Of a stretch of DNA of 64,000 nt, positions 1 through 10,364 are shown piece after piece. Under the pieces are notes generated by a model that searched no databases, was not told the origin of the DNA, and worked only from the letters and a program-made list of their open reading frames with translations. Source of the DNA: Posidonia oceanica (Eukaryota; Streptophyta; Magnoliopsida; Alismatales; Posidoniaceae); the NCBI GenBank assembly GCA_037176725.1, contig JAZBRS010000037.1, positions 10,434,001-10,498,000 on the forward strand, given 5' to 3'. Position 1 is the first letter of the stretch. Each line of letters starts with the position of its first letter. Position numbers and translations under genes: made by a program.

Positions 1-3000
1 GACCTGGGGCTCCGCGATTAACCCAACCATGCTCTCCAAGGCAGAAGGCTCAATGGACTGGAACACACGAGCAGCCTGGAACACGCGAAGAAAAGCCTCG
101 CGGTGCTCGGCAGAAGTGTGGATCAAATCCCGGATGGAGATGTCGGCTTTGACCTTCTTAAGCTGGGAGGTTACGTCTGTTTTAGGTTGGTTTCTCCTAG
201 CAGCTGGAGGGGTGGTTCTAGCAGGTTCTAAGGGGGTAGTGGAAGGAAGTTGGGTTACTACAGGCTGGGTAGGGATTTGGCTAACTACAGGCTGATCTGG
301 AGTTGGATCTGCTATGGGTTGGCTTGAGGGTGGGGGCATGACAGGTCTAGGGTGAGTTGGCCTAGTTGCCGGCACTGGGGGCCTATAAACCCTCCCTGAT
401 CGCGTTACTTCCGCGCACATTTCTGTGGCGTAGCTGTAAGGGACGCGATGGGTGTCCAGGGTCAAATCAATGACGACTGGAGCACGTGCTGCGAGCACAG
501 GAGGGGTTACAGGGGGACCTACAGGATACTGAGGTCTGTCTAGCGGGTATGGTTGTTGGGGTGGGAAGGCTGGGGCAGGTTGAGGTCTGCCTAGAAGGTA
601 TGGCTGAGGTCTATCTAAGGGGTATGGTTGTTGGGGTGGGAAGGCTGGGGCAGGTTGAGGTCTGCCTAGAAGGTATGGCTGAGGTCGCCCCAAAAGGTGA
701 ATGGGAGAACTAGGCTGGGCTCTAGCTAAGAGGTGTACAGGGGATTGAGCCTGAGGGAGCACGGTGGGAGGCGCGAGAGGGCGCTCCGGCCTGGCACGCG
801 GTCGGATCAAATGGATTCCCGACTCGGAGCCGGCAACTGCCGCCAAATAGAGACTGACTGGGAAAGGCTCAGAGATGTCAGAGATAAGATCAGAAGGGTC
901 CACTACAGAAGTAGCAGGCCCAGAAGGAAAGACAGAGTGGACGCCTGAGGTTCCCGCCCCTCCCGGATAAGAGTGTTCCGGTAAAGGTTGGCGGACGATG
1001 CCAGAATGCGGGGGAACAGCTGGAGATGCAGATGCATGAGTGCGTGCTTGAGTGGGTGCCTCGTGCGTGTCGATCACAATCGTTCCCGATTCGATCAAGT
1101 CCTGAATTGCGTTCCGCAGGGAGAAGCAATTGTCCGTCGAATGCCCGACGCTTCGATGAAAATTGCAGAAGAGGTCCGGCTTAAACCAATGCGGCAGAGG
1201 GCTTGGCGGCGGACGAACCTCCGGGAACTTCAGGAGCGATGCCACCTTCGGCAAGATGACCGTGAGTGGTTCCACCAGTGGGGTGAAATTCCTCCTCTTA
1301 GCGGGTGGTCTTCTTTGCCTTGGGTGTGAGCCTTGCTGGACCGGTGCAGTAGGATAGACCGGTCTAGCGGTGGTAGTGATGTGCGGTGTGTGCGGATTCC
1401 TAGGTGCAGGAGCGTACACTATCTGAGCTGGGGCAGGCCGAGACGGCAAGCGAACAGGCACAGCAGGAGAATCGACGAATGCAACAGCGGGTTTCGGCGA
1501 ATCCTTCCTCTTCGGGCGGTTGTTGTTGCTGCCGCTGTTGTTGCTGTTGGAGGTGCTGCTGTTGGCACTGTTGCTGCTGATCACTGCCTGCTTAGCGAAC
1601 GCAGAGAGAGCTGGGAAGTTGCCACTCCGCAAAGAACTCTCCACGCGCGCTCCAGCTCTGATGAGTGCCGCGAAAGTAGTGACTGGTTGAATGCTAAGCA
1701 GAGCTCCGAGAGACGGCTGCGCCCCTTTGATAACGATCTCGATAGACTCCTCGTCAGAGGGTCTATCTCGAACCTGAGAGGCAAGGGCGCGCCAGCGGCC
1801 GACGTACTCCCCGAACGGCTCGCCAGAGTTCTGCTTGATGGCGATCAAGTCCGCCCTCTTTGGGACAAGATCGAGGTTGAAGGAGTATTGTTCCAGGAAT
1901 GCCTGACTGAGGTCGTTCCAAGTCTTGATGGCTGACATATCAAGTGATGTGAACCACTTGAGTGCCGGCCCGGTCAAACTCTTCTGGAACAGGCAGATCA
2001 GCAACCTCTCGTCAGCCTGAAGCTGAGCGAGATCACCGCAATACGCCTTCAGATGTGCTACAGGGCAGCCCCTACCATTATACTTTTCGAAGTCCGGGAT
2101 TTTGAACTTCGGAGGGAGTACCGCCTCTGGAAAACAGCAGAGGTCCTGGAATTGGTAGGTCTGGTGCTCGGTACCCTGCACTAGTCGTAGTGCCTTCTCC
2201 AAGACGTCCATCCGGTTATTGATGGGGTCTGGGATTGCTGCTGTAGGAGAGGGATCAGCAGGGGTAGCGAGCACATACGCCGAATGGGTCGCACCTAAGT
2301 GCTCCTCCGGATCTACCATAGCGTCGCCTGGTGGAGCAACGGGATGGCCGGCGTATCCGTGCTGGGGGACAGTGTATGCAGGAGTGTATGCAGGATGCTG
2401 GACTTGGTGAAGAGGAGAAGAATAGATGCCATACTGTGCTGGAATAGGGGGTGGATGACGGAGCACCAGTTGCTGTACAGGCGGGGTGCCAGACAGCGAG
2501 CCAGTGAGGTACTGGGCTCCAGCCGATCCAAAGGATTGACCACCAGAAGGAAGTGGAGCATGCTGTGCCAAGTGTTGTGCAGGAGGCGGTAGACGGGCCC
2601 CCATCGTCGGAACCGTGAGCAGTTGCGACGATGGTCGAGGCGGAGGTGCAGAGGTTGATGCATGAAATGCAGGAACTGGCCTCGGAGGAACCTCAGGGAC
2701 GACAGAGACAGAAGAAGGACGAACTGACAAAGCCATGCCCTGCAGTCTCTGGGCAAGCTCCATCAGGTGCTGATACTGAGCTTCGGGCGTCTCGCCAGTG
2801 GGGACGCTGAAGTGCAATGCCGGCGGGGATTGAGAAGTAAGTGGCACGGACACAGACTGTCCGGGAGGGAAGGATTCTACAGAAAGTGCCGCAGCAGCGG
2901 TGGAAGGGATGTCGAAAGCGACGTATCCCTGGGACGGAGGGGGCAGTGGCGTCTCCGGAGCACGAGTAACGGCCGTCAAGATAGATTCGGCGACCGGATC

Positions 3001-3177
3001 CGGAGGAAGGGAGGCTTGCCACTGTCCCGGGGTGTACTGAGAACCTAGAGACGTCAGAGGGGGAAACCCTGGCATCGGAGGGGGAACAAGAGGGACGGAA
3101 AGAGCAACCGGAGGGGCCAGAACGGAAACACCCTCCGTGACAGGAGTAAAAGAAGGCTCACTAACGTACTGGGCCAT
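1..3177 (-). CDS. gag: Intact gag (to protease junction) polyprotein of element A, partial
   Basis: I translated the minus strand from the ATG at 3177 to base 1: 1,059 codons without a stop, running off the window. The start is supported by the same Met-Ala-(Gln/Lys)-X-Val/Ala-Ser-Glu-Pro beginning in elements B (32415) and C (46086). Residues 1-340 are Pro/Ser/Gln-rich. The capsid-like core lies at about 345-470, including LTGPALKWFTSLDM near residue 400. An Asn/Ser-rich stretch is at 540-556. A zinc-knuckle-like Cys-X2-His-X4-His-X4-Cys lies at 671-684; the second position is His, where the usual retroviral knuckle has Cys. A 25-residue Pro-rich unit is duplicated at about 835-884. The last residues align with the stretch of C just before its protease, so protease should follow outside the window. 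The product would form the virus-like particle that packages element RNA. Confidence 0.9.
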   Translation of the reverse strand, partial: MAQYVSEPSFTPVTEGVSVLAPPVALSVPLVPPPMPGFPPLTSLGSQYTPGQWQASLPPDPVAESILTAVTRAPETPLPPPSQGYVAFDIPSTAAAALSVESFPPGQSVSVPLTSQSPPALHFSVPTGETPEAQYQHLMELAQRLQGMALSVRPSSVSVVPEVPPRPVPAFHASTSAPPPRPSSQLLTVPTMGARLPPPAQHLAQHAPLPSGGQSFGSAGAQYLTGSLSGTPPVQQLVLRHPPPIPAQYGIYSSPLHQVQHPAYTPAYTVPQHGYAGHPVAPPGDAMVDPEEHLGATHSAYVLATPADPSPTAAIPDPINNRMDVLEKALRLVQGTEHQTYQFQDLCCFPEAVLPPKFKIPDFEKYNGRGCPVAHLKAYCGDLAQLQADERLLICLFQKSLTGPALKWFTSLDMSAIKTWNDLSQAFLEQYSFNLDLVPKRADLIAIKQNSGEPFGEYVGRWRALASQVRDRPSDEESIEIVIKGAQPSLGALLSIQPVTTFAALIRAGARVESSLRSGNFPALSAFAKQAVISSNSANSSTSNSNNSGSNNNRPKRKDSPKPAVAFVDSPAVPVRLPSRPAPAQIVYAPAPRNPHTPHITTTARPVYPTAPVQQGSHPRQRRPPAKRRNFTPLVEPLTVILPKVASLLKFPEVRPPPSPLPHWFKPDLFCNFHRSVGHSTDNCFSLRNAIQDLIESGTIVIDTHEAPTQARTHASASPAVPPHSGIVRQPLPEHSYPGGAGTSGVHSVFPSGPATSVVDPSDLISDISEPFPVSLYLAAVAGSESGIHLIRPRARPERPLAPPTVLPQAQSPVHLLARAQPSSPIHLLGRPQPYLLGRPQPAPAFPPQQPYPLDRPQPYLLGRPQPAPAFPPQQPYPLDRPQYPVGPPVTPPVLAARAPVVIDLTLDTHRVPYSYATEMCAEVTRSGRVYRPPVPATRPTHPRPVMPPPSSQPIADPTPDQPVVSQIPTQPVVTQLPSTTPLEPARTTPPAARRNQPKTDVTSQLKKVKADISIRDLIHTSAEHREAFLRVFQAARVFQSIEPSALESMVGLIAEPQV

Positions 3178-4479
3178 TGCTGACCTAGAGCGTGTGAGAA
3201 CAGGGCTGCGACGAGTATTCAAGCGGTGAGTCCTAAGAGGAGCTATCGTCGCAAATGCGGATAGCTCAGAGGGGGAATGGTCGCGAACTAAGTCGCAAAA
3301 GGGCGTCAACGAGGGTCGATACTCGAGCTCTGGCAAAGGGAAACTCGCTTACCGATCACGCTGACACGACAGAAGGAAATTAGGGTTAGATGAATGCAAA
3401 TGAGTTAGTTAAGTGGCATGAATGATGTGCATGCTTTCTAGTATGCCCCCTTACCTAACTAGTGTTTCCTAGCAAGGCTGTCTACTCCGGGTATCCCTGG
3501 ATGTACGGGTCACCGACTCAGGTCAGAAAAAGTAGGTCCCCTATCTAACTCCCGGCCCAAAGCTCAGGTAATGACAGGGTGGTGCGTTAGTGGCCTCTAC
3601 CCCGCCAAAGCGTGGGTGGTACCCTCTACTAACACCGACACGACCCCCCAGACAAGGAGGGGACGGACCGACCAACTTATGCCACGCCCAAAGCAGTGGA
3701 ACAAGAGGCCGGAACCGTCCTTCGCAGACTAGTAGGTGGACTCAGAGGAGAAGAATGCATGCCCTATATGATGCTTATGCGAAATGATTAGCGTTTTTTA
3801 TCTTGCATATTTTATTAACCAAAGGGAGTGAAGGATTGTTTGTAGTCTCTAGTTGTCCCTAGAAGTTCTTTTTACTTGCATTTTTTAGTTAACCATGGGG
3901 GAAACAGACAAGTCTCTACTATCCTAAGCATGGCAAGTGCAAAAGGGAAGAAAATCAGTCAAGCATGGCAAGCAACCATCATACAACACAACAAAAGGCA
4001 TGTTCATGGCATGTGCGAGTGTTTGTGAATATGATGGTGAAAAAGAAGCATTCATTAAGTCAAAAAGCATGTAAGCATAGTATGTGCGTGTGTAGTGACA
4101 TAGCAAGAGTGTAAAAGAAGCATTCAACGTTCAAAAAGCATGTATTTTAGCCAAACAAAGTATGTAGACATGTAATGTGCGAGAATTAAAGCAGTAATAA
4201 GCAAGTAAGGTAAAGTAAGGTAAAAGTAAGCAGACTGTAAAAGAAATAGGAGCACAAGCAAGACAGTAAGTAAATAAACAGGCAAAGGAGCAAAGCCAGG
4301 CAGAAGAAAGCGCAAATCGAGACAAAAGAGGTGCAAAACCTAAGCAAAGTAGCTACGAAGCGACTCGCTAGGGGTTTGCACAGAAAAGCGAGCAAAACAG
4401 GCGAAGAAGGCACACAAGGCAGACAAAGCTGCAAAACAAGCGAGCGAAAAGCCGGGAACGAAAGCCGGAGTCTAGTCTA
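3178..4479 (-). other. Untranslated leader of element A
   Basis: This 1.3-kb stretch lies between the primer site and the gag start, and I found no convincing gene in it. About 150 bp at 3600-3775 is clearly shared, in the same orientation, with the leaders of B (about 31830-31990) and C (about 45480-45640). Conservation between elements whose LTRs differ suggests a packaging or translation signal. The rest is A/G-rich on the plus strand and low in complexity. Confidence 0.6.
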
Positions 4480-4498
4480 ATCCCCAGCAGAGTCGCCA
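4480..4498 (-). promoter_or_regulatory. Primer binding site, tRNA-Arg type (element A)
   Basis: On the minus strand the sequence one base after the LTR end is TGGCGACTCTGCTGGGGAT. It is complementary to the 3' end of a plant tRNA-Arg (…CCCAGCGGAGTCG plus CCA, recalled from Arabidopsis), with one mismatch. A tRNA-Arg primer is known for Ogre-type elements. Confidence 0.85.
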
Positions 4499-5144
4499 CT
4501 GTAGCGATCCCGATCGGAACCAGGCTCGCTATATATAGCGGCGATTGAGATCCGAGGAAGAGGCTCAACTCGAAAACACTTGAAATCGAGGAGAAAAAGG
4601 AAAGATAAGACAAATCAGAGTCGCCACCATGTCCATTAACGGGAGACAAGGAAAACCGGGGAAATGCGTGGATTAACACGCAAAACCAAGCAAGAAATGC
4701 AAAGCAAAGCAATGCAAAGGAAAACAAATGCAAACAAATGCAAATGAGATGACTCTAGCCTAGGATAAGGGCAGTATGGTCATTGCGGGCCAGAAGACAG
4801 GGTAAGGGCTCCTGTTACGTGCGGGGAAGGTATTAGGCACCCCCGACACGCCCGAAAATCGGTCTTTCTAGGCTTACGCTCGCATACACAGAAAAATGCA
4901 GGATTGAATGCCTAAGTGCAAATAAATGCCTGAATGAATGCTCAAGGTGTGCTCTAAGTGGGAAGAAACAAAGCAAGGAAGTAAACGTGCTCTCTAAGTG
5001 CTCAGCTACGCTGTCTGTGTTCCAGACCAGGCGAAACCTAACCCGTGAGAACTCCGGGCAGTAAGCATCACAGCCCTATATGCAAATGCGGGCGAGAAAG
5101 CAAAACGACGGGGAAACCATGCAATGCAGTCGGCATGCAAGGGA

Positions 5145-5460
5145 AAACGGCGCAAAACACGCAAAACGAGGCGAGAAATGAGCAACGCACGTAAAACGAT
5201 GCAAAAGAGCGAAAATGGCGTGCAAAATGAGCGAGAAAGCAAGACAGCACGCAAAACAAGACAAGGGAGCAATGGGGCACGCAAAACGGGACGAGAAAAC
5301 AGAATGGTAAGCAAAACGGAGCGAAAGAATAAAACCGGCACGCAAAACGAGCGAGAAAGCGAGGCAGCGCACAAAATAAGGCAAGAAAACAGGAGGGCAC
5401 GCAAAACGGTGCCAAAACGAGGGCGGGCACGCGAAACGGTGCCAAAACAGCGAAGGAAAA
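5145..5460 (-). repeat. Degenerate tandem repeat, period about 30 bp, in LTR A
   Basis: About ten copies of a unit built around GCACGCAAAACG follow one another roughly every 30 bp on the plus strand. Because 30 is a multiple of three, a 201-codon open frame crosses it on the plus strand; I regard that frame as a by-product of the repeat. Confidence 0.75.
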
Positions 5461-6229
5461 ACCTCGGAAAAGCCATGCGAATGCAAGAATGCAGAGAAAG
5501 ATCAGAAGAGGCCAAAGGGGAGACAAAACAACGTGTGTGTAAGAACAGACGTCGTTTAGGGCCACTCAGAGTAGGTGTGAAGACCTACGGAGGGGAGAGG
5601 GGGCAAACGGAGGGATTACCACCTCTTCGTGACTGTTTCCCGCTAAACCGTTCCACGGTGTGTCTCGCACGCTGCCCAAAGCTCGCGATGCGATCGGATC
5701 GTGGAAAAGGGGGAAGAAAGTCACATTAAGTGGTAAATCCAGGGAAAACGCAATGCAAAACACACAGGAATACGCGAAACGGAGATTGGGAGATACAAGC
5801 AGAAAGGGGAGACCCTATTCTACATGCTCAAAGAGACAGAAAGCGAAAACACGGAAAACTATGCAAATGGCATGCAAATGGATGCAATGCAGGGGTTCAG
5901 GAGGACATACCTGGAAATCCGGGGGCCTGATCTGAGATCTGTCTGGTTCATGCTGAAGAGTGCTTCGCTGCGGTCGCCTGGGCAGCTTTCTTGAGAAGAT
6001 CCAATGGCCGGATTGGAAGATAACGCAGCTTCAAGGCAGAAGGTCCAGAACAGGGGAGAAGAACAGATCTAGGTGTTCAGGAGGTCCTAGGGATGTGCAA
6101 AAAGGTCCTCCCAAGTGAAAGGGAGCTAAAAGTGCTTGGTGTGTGTGCAAGAAGACACTAGAATGCAAGACTAAATGAATGCAGGATGCATGCAAAAGCA
6201 AGAAAAGGCAGAGAGAAGAAACTGGGAAA

Positions 6230-7160
6230 AACCAGGATTTCAGAAGGCATTTTGAAAAAGAAAGGGGCTAAAAATGCAAATTTTCCAGAAAACAGGGGTC
6301 TACAGGAGAGGGTTTTGAAAACAGGAGGGAGCAAGGCTTCGTTTTGTGAAAAAACTAGGCTCAGAAAGCTGCTTTGAGAAGAGGGTATGCTTTAGAAGAA
6401 GTTTTGGAAGCAGAAAGGGATCAGAAAGCAATTTTGGAAAAACTGGGGTCTAAAATGCAAATTTTCCAGAAAACAAGGTTCTGGGGAGTCTAGGAATACT
6501 AGTGGAGGGTCTGCATGAAATTTGGTAAGCATAGGAGCTAAGATGCAACCTAGGGGCAAAATGGTCTTTTCACATGATTTTTTGAAAGATGCAAGGACCT
6601 ATGTGTAATTTTGAAATCATGCAGGGGCTAAAAATGCAATTTAGTATGGAAAACATGCTCTGAAAAATAGATAATAGGACCACAGTGCAATTTTTAAAAA
6701 GAACAGGGTCAAAAATGCAATGCAATATGCTAAAAATGCATGCATGAGTTACTATCCATTTAAAATGGACCTAAATGCAAATATGCAAAAACAGAGGGTA
6801 AAATATGCAATGCAGTATGCAAAATAAGAAAATAAACCCTAAGTTCTACAGTGCAATGGATTTACATGCAAAGACAGAAAAATGCAGGGACCTAGAATGC
6901 AATGCAGTATGGTAAAATGCAAGTAAATAAATGAGCTGACTATGAGCAGGACTTACATGCAAAAAACGAAAACAGAGGGGCTAAAATGCAAAATATTATA
7001 ACAGCACAGCACAGTAAATGGACCAGAATGAAAATACTGAAAAACAGGAATAAGATAAGCAATTTAGCATGATATGAAATTAAAAACTAAGCAACTTAAA
7101 TAAACTAAGGACCAGAACGCAAAAATGTAAAAACTTAAGGCAAGAATGTAATATTTGCAT
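6230..7160 (-). repeat. Degenerate A/T-rich repeat zone in LTR A
   Basis: Units like GGGGCTAAAAATGCAATTTT recur at loosely spaced intervals of about 50-60 bp. The same theme fills 58470-59110 in LTR E and, in the opposite orientation, 29380-30010 in LTR B. It lies in the transcribed part of the LTR, downstream of the GC-rich stretch. Confidence 0.65.
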
Positions 7161-8473
7161 AAAAACATTATAACTGGAAAAATAAACCAACAGTGATCCG
7201 CCGGCGGTGGCTGGCACTGTAGCAGAATGCCACCGGAGCTCACCACCGTCGGCACAGGGAGCTGCGGAGATGCTGATCGGCGGAGGGCGCTATCGGCGTT
7301 CGTGCGGAGCTTCGGAGACTGTCAGGGCAATGTTCTGTTGGGCAGAGCGTCCGGAGAACAGCAGGCCGGCGCCGGAGAAGACGGTTCGTCCGGCGACTTG
7401 CAGGCAGAACTGGAGGGCTTGGAAACTACTTCTGGTTGGCGGAAAAGCATCAGAGGAGGGAGAGGGAGTGGGGGAGGCAAGGAGATACCTGCGCTCGCGT
7501 CCGGAGTGCGCTCCCGACCTCAGCAGGATCGGGGGTGGCCGGCGGTCCTCGTCCGGTCGCAGCGGAGACCTCCAGCGGCTCGCGACGGTTGGAACTTCTT
7601 CAGGACGTTCTTCCGGAGCTCCTCGGACGATCAGATCGAGCTTCTGCTGCTCGAGCGGGAGATTGGAATTTTTGGGTCGACAGTGGGCAGCCGGAGGAGG
7701 GGGGCTTTGTCTGCTGCTCGTCCGGCAAAGCGGAGGCCTCCAGGGGATTGTTGGAAGGCTGGCGAAGCTGTCTGGATGCTTGGAGGGGCTTTCCGGAGTG
7801 CGAGGAGAGGTCTTGGAGTTTGGGTGGATTTCTGGTCTGAGACGAGGTAAGGTGTTTGTTGTGGAATTCTTGGTCTGTGGTGAGCGGTTGGGTTCGAGGC
7901 CGGAGGCTTTGGAAAGGAGATGGTTTGGGGATTATCTAGGTGGATTTTGGGAGGCAATGGTGGACTGGCGTGATGGGAATTGCCGAAGGGAAGGAGTTGG
8001 GTTTCAGTTGGAGTCAGGTGGTGTTTTTGGGAGATTTCAGGTGGTTTCGTGGGGTGGAATGGCTGGGAAATGTTGGAGGAAGAAGGCCAGGTGTTGGGTG
8101 AGATTGGGGAAGTAACAGGGAGGAGTTCTGAGGCTTGGAGTGGGTCTGGCTTACTGGAAAAGGGAGAGGAGGTTTTGCTGAAGGTTTCTGAATGGAAATG
8201 GGAGATGATCGCTGAAGGAAGGCTGGGGAATTGGGGTCTCTCTCTCTGGGATGCCAAGATGAGCACTCGGATCACCCTCCCTGGCCACTCTCTCTTCTGG
8301 AAGTGGAGGGGACAGAGAAGAAAAGGGATGAGTTGTTTCAGGTGGAAGAGAAGGAATGGAAATGGCTCTCTGGATTGGGTTTGATTCTGGGGTCACTCTG
8401 AATCCGCTCTGAAGGTGAAGGTTGCTCGCTCGGTCTCTCTTCTCTCTCGTCTTTGAAGGAAAGACAGAGGAGG

Positions 8474-8482
8474 CTTATATCT
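8474..8482 (-). promoter_or_regulatory. Possible TATA box of LTR A
   Basis: The minus strand reads AGATATAAG here, about 1.9 kb into the LTR and just before the GC-rich, presumably transcribed, stretch. No start site can be confirmed from the sequence. Confidence 0.4.
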
Positions 8483-10364
8483 GGTGAAGGGGAGGCTGCT
8501 GGCGCACTGGGAGATTTGAAATCCGCGGCGGCCACTGCAGCAGAGGAGACGGCGAGGTGACCGGCTCCGGATTTGGTGCTGAGATGGAGGAGACGGCGGG
8601 CTGCTGTAGATGAAAGGATGGAGCTTCGAATTTGAACAATGGAGGGAAGGCTGTTGCCGCAGCTCGCGGGAGAATCGGTGGAAAGAAAAAACGCAGAGGA
8701 AGACTGAGGAAGAAGAAGGGTGGGGAAGGCCAGACTGTGGGCCGAAGGAAAAAACGAAGAAATAAAAAAAAAAGAGGAAACGGGCTGGATTGAGCCCAGT
8801 AAAGAAAAGAAAGAATGGAAGAGAAAAGTAAGAAAGAAAGAGAGGGTAGAATGGGGAAATAAAATAGGAAAAAATAAACTAAAAATAGATGAAAATGCCA
8901 GAAGGATTGTGCTGCAGGTTAAAATTTTAATTAAGATTTTTAATGGTCATTTTGAGTTGATTAATGTGTTTTGGGCTTGATTAGGGTTTTAGAGTTTTGG
9001 TTTTGCTTTTAATTAGTTTTCACTTGATTAAGTGTTTGTTAAACCTTTTTTAAATTGTTTTAAAAATTGTATTTCCCTTGCTGGACACTTAGGATGTTAA
9101 TTAGGATTTTTTAGGATTTAATTTCGTATTAATCAGGGTTGGTTTTAAGTTTTTAAGTTTTAGTCTTCTTAGGGTTTCTTCCTTTTAAGTCTTTTAAGTT
9201 ATGTTTGGATTTTTATTTGTTGATTTTTCTTGAAGTTTTTGGTTGGGTTTTTCTGGTTTGATAGGGTGTTTTTTTAAGTTTTTCAGATGTGTTTTTCTTT
9301 TCTTTTTTAATTAAGCTTTTAACTTGTTTTTCTTATGTTTACTAGGTTAAGTCTTTTGCCTTCTTTAATTACTTGTTTTGGTGTTTGATTTTTAATTCTT
9401 CTTTTTAGGGTTTGTCTTTTAATTCTTCTGATGGGTTTCTACCTTTGGTGGGTTTTGACTTTATTTTAGCTTTTTCCTTGATTTTTCAGTGTTTCCTTTT
9501 GATTTGTTTTGCATTTTTTAGTTTGCATGCTTGGTTTTCTTTTTAGCTTGCTTAAGTTAAGTTTAAGTTGTTAATTGCTTGTTTAACATTTTTTAATTGT
9601 TTTTCTTAGGGTTCTGATTTGTTTGTTTTCTGTTTTGAGGTTTTGCAGATTTTTATGGGTTTTTGTGGATTTTTGCAAAAGGGAGAAAAGGAAAAGGGAA
9701 GGAAGAAAGAAATGGAAAAAAAAGAGGAAAATAAGAGGAAAAGAGATAGGTTGGAGGAAAACGATTTTTAAAAATTCAGAAAAAGTGTTAAAAATAAAGT
9801 AAAAATAGGGATAAGATAGAGGAAGGATAGAAGCACAGAGGGGGCCCACAGCCAGACCAGAAAAAGGATAAGAAAGGGATGAAAAGAGAGATGATAATCA
9901 GGAGAGAGAGAGGAGAGAGAAAATGATAATCCCGGAGAGAGAAAAGGATAATTTGGGTGAAAGAGGGTCTTAATGGTCTTGGAATGTGGTAAGAATTGGT
10001 GAGTGGGTAGTCTAGGGTTTGAAGTCTTGGGTCTGAAGTTTTGGTCTAATTCTAAGGAGGTTTTGGAGGGGTTTCAAGGTGTAGAAAAAGGGTAGTTTCT
10101 CCTAAGTTTTCTAGGGTTTTTGGGAATGGGTCAGGTTTGGAAATTTCTAAGTTTTTGGGTAGGCTTGTTGGGTGGATAGTGGTGGGTTTTCCTATGGATT
10201 TTGCTTAGGTTTTGAGGATGGGAAGGGGGGTAAAGGTTTAGGTCAAAACAGGCTGTTTTTGGAGGGTAGAGAGGAGGATTAGGGTTAGGGTTTGGTTGGG
10301 GTTTGATCTAGCAATCACCAGGAGGGCTCCAAGGGTCCGGGCCTGCCAAGATGGGGTGTCAACA

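Larger units (their letters stand above)
1..10364 (-). mobile_element. Element A: Tat/Ogre-like Ty3/gypsy retrotransposon, 5' half
   Basis: This is the 5' half of a large minus-strand LTR element. Reading leftward from 10364, it has a 5' LTR (10364-4500), a tRNA-Arg primer site (4498-4480), a 1.3-kb leader and an open gag-type frame that leaves the window at base 1. The LTR begins TGTTGACACC and ends TACA. On the right, base 10365 lies inside a protease-coding stretch of a different, plus-strand element (F), so A inserted into F. Pol, the 3' region and the 3' LTR lie outside the window. The Tat/Ogre assignment rests on the primer site, the very long LTR, and gag similarity to element C, whose pol is visible. 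The intact frame suggests that this is one of the youngest insertions here. Confidence 0.85.
4500..10364 (-). repeat. 5' LTR of element A (about 5.9 kb)
   Basis: The LTR reads leftward from TGTTGACACC (10364) to TACA (4500). In its own sense it holds a T/C-rich U3 with two polypyrimidine blocks (purine-rich on the plus strand at 9660-9960 and 8700-8880), a TATA-like site near 8480, a GC-rich stretch (8450-7190), a degenerate repeat zone (7160-6230), a 30-bp repeat zone (5460-5145), the conserved near-end block (4876-4798) and a copy of the primer-site start (4626-4618). Element E's LTR has the same order. The length is far above most plant LTRs but fits Ogre. Confidence 0.85.

Noticed and set aside
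2313..3048. Frames of 93-147 codons overlapping the A gag start
   Set aside because: They are alternate-frame and antisense shadows of the intact gag frame.
4480..4498. tRNA-Arg gene or remnant
   Set aside because: Only the 3'-end complement of about 18 bases is present, at the expected primer site next to the LTR; no cloverleaf can be drawn.
5124..5729. 201-codon plus-strand frame rich in Lys, Arg and Glu
   Set aside because: It crosses the 30-bp repeat of LTR A, whose period is a multiple of three and lacks stops in one frame; it is also antisense to the element. No domain is recognisable.
7207..8115. 302-codon plus-strand frame (and overlapping 207- and 134-codon frames)
   Set aside because: These lie in the GC-rich part of LTR A, antisense to the element; stops are rare there by composition and all frames are partly open. 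No recognisable domain.
7631..8275. 214-codon minus-strand frame in LTR A, sense to the element
   Set aside because: Pro/Ser-rich low-complexity product. LTR E has only shorter, weakly similar frames (59682-60463), so there is no convincing sign of a conserved protein.
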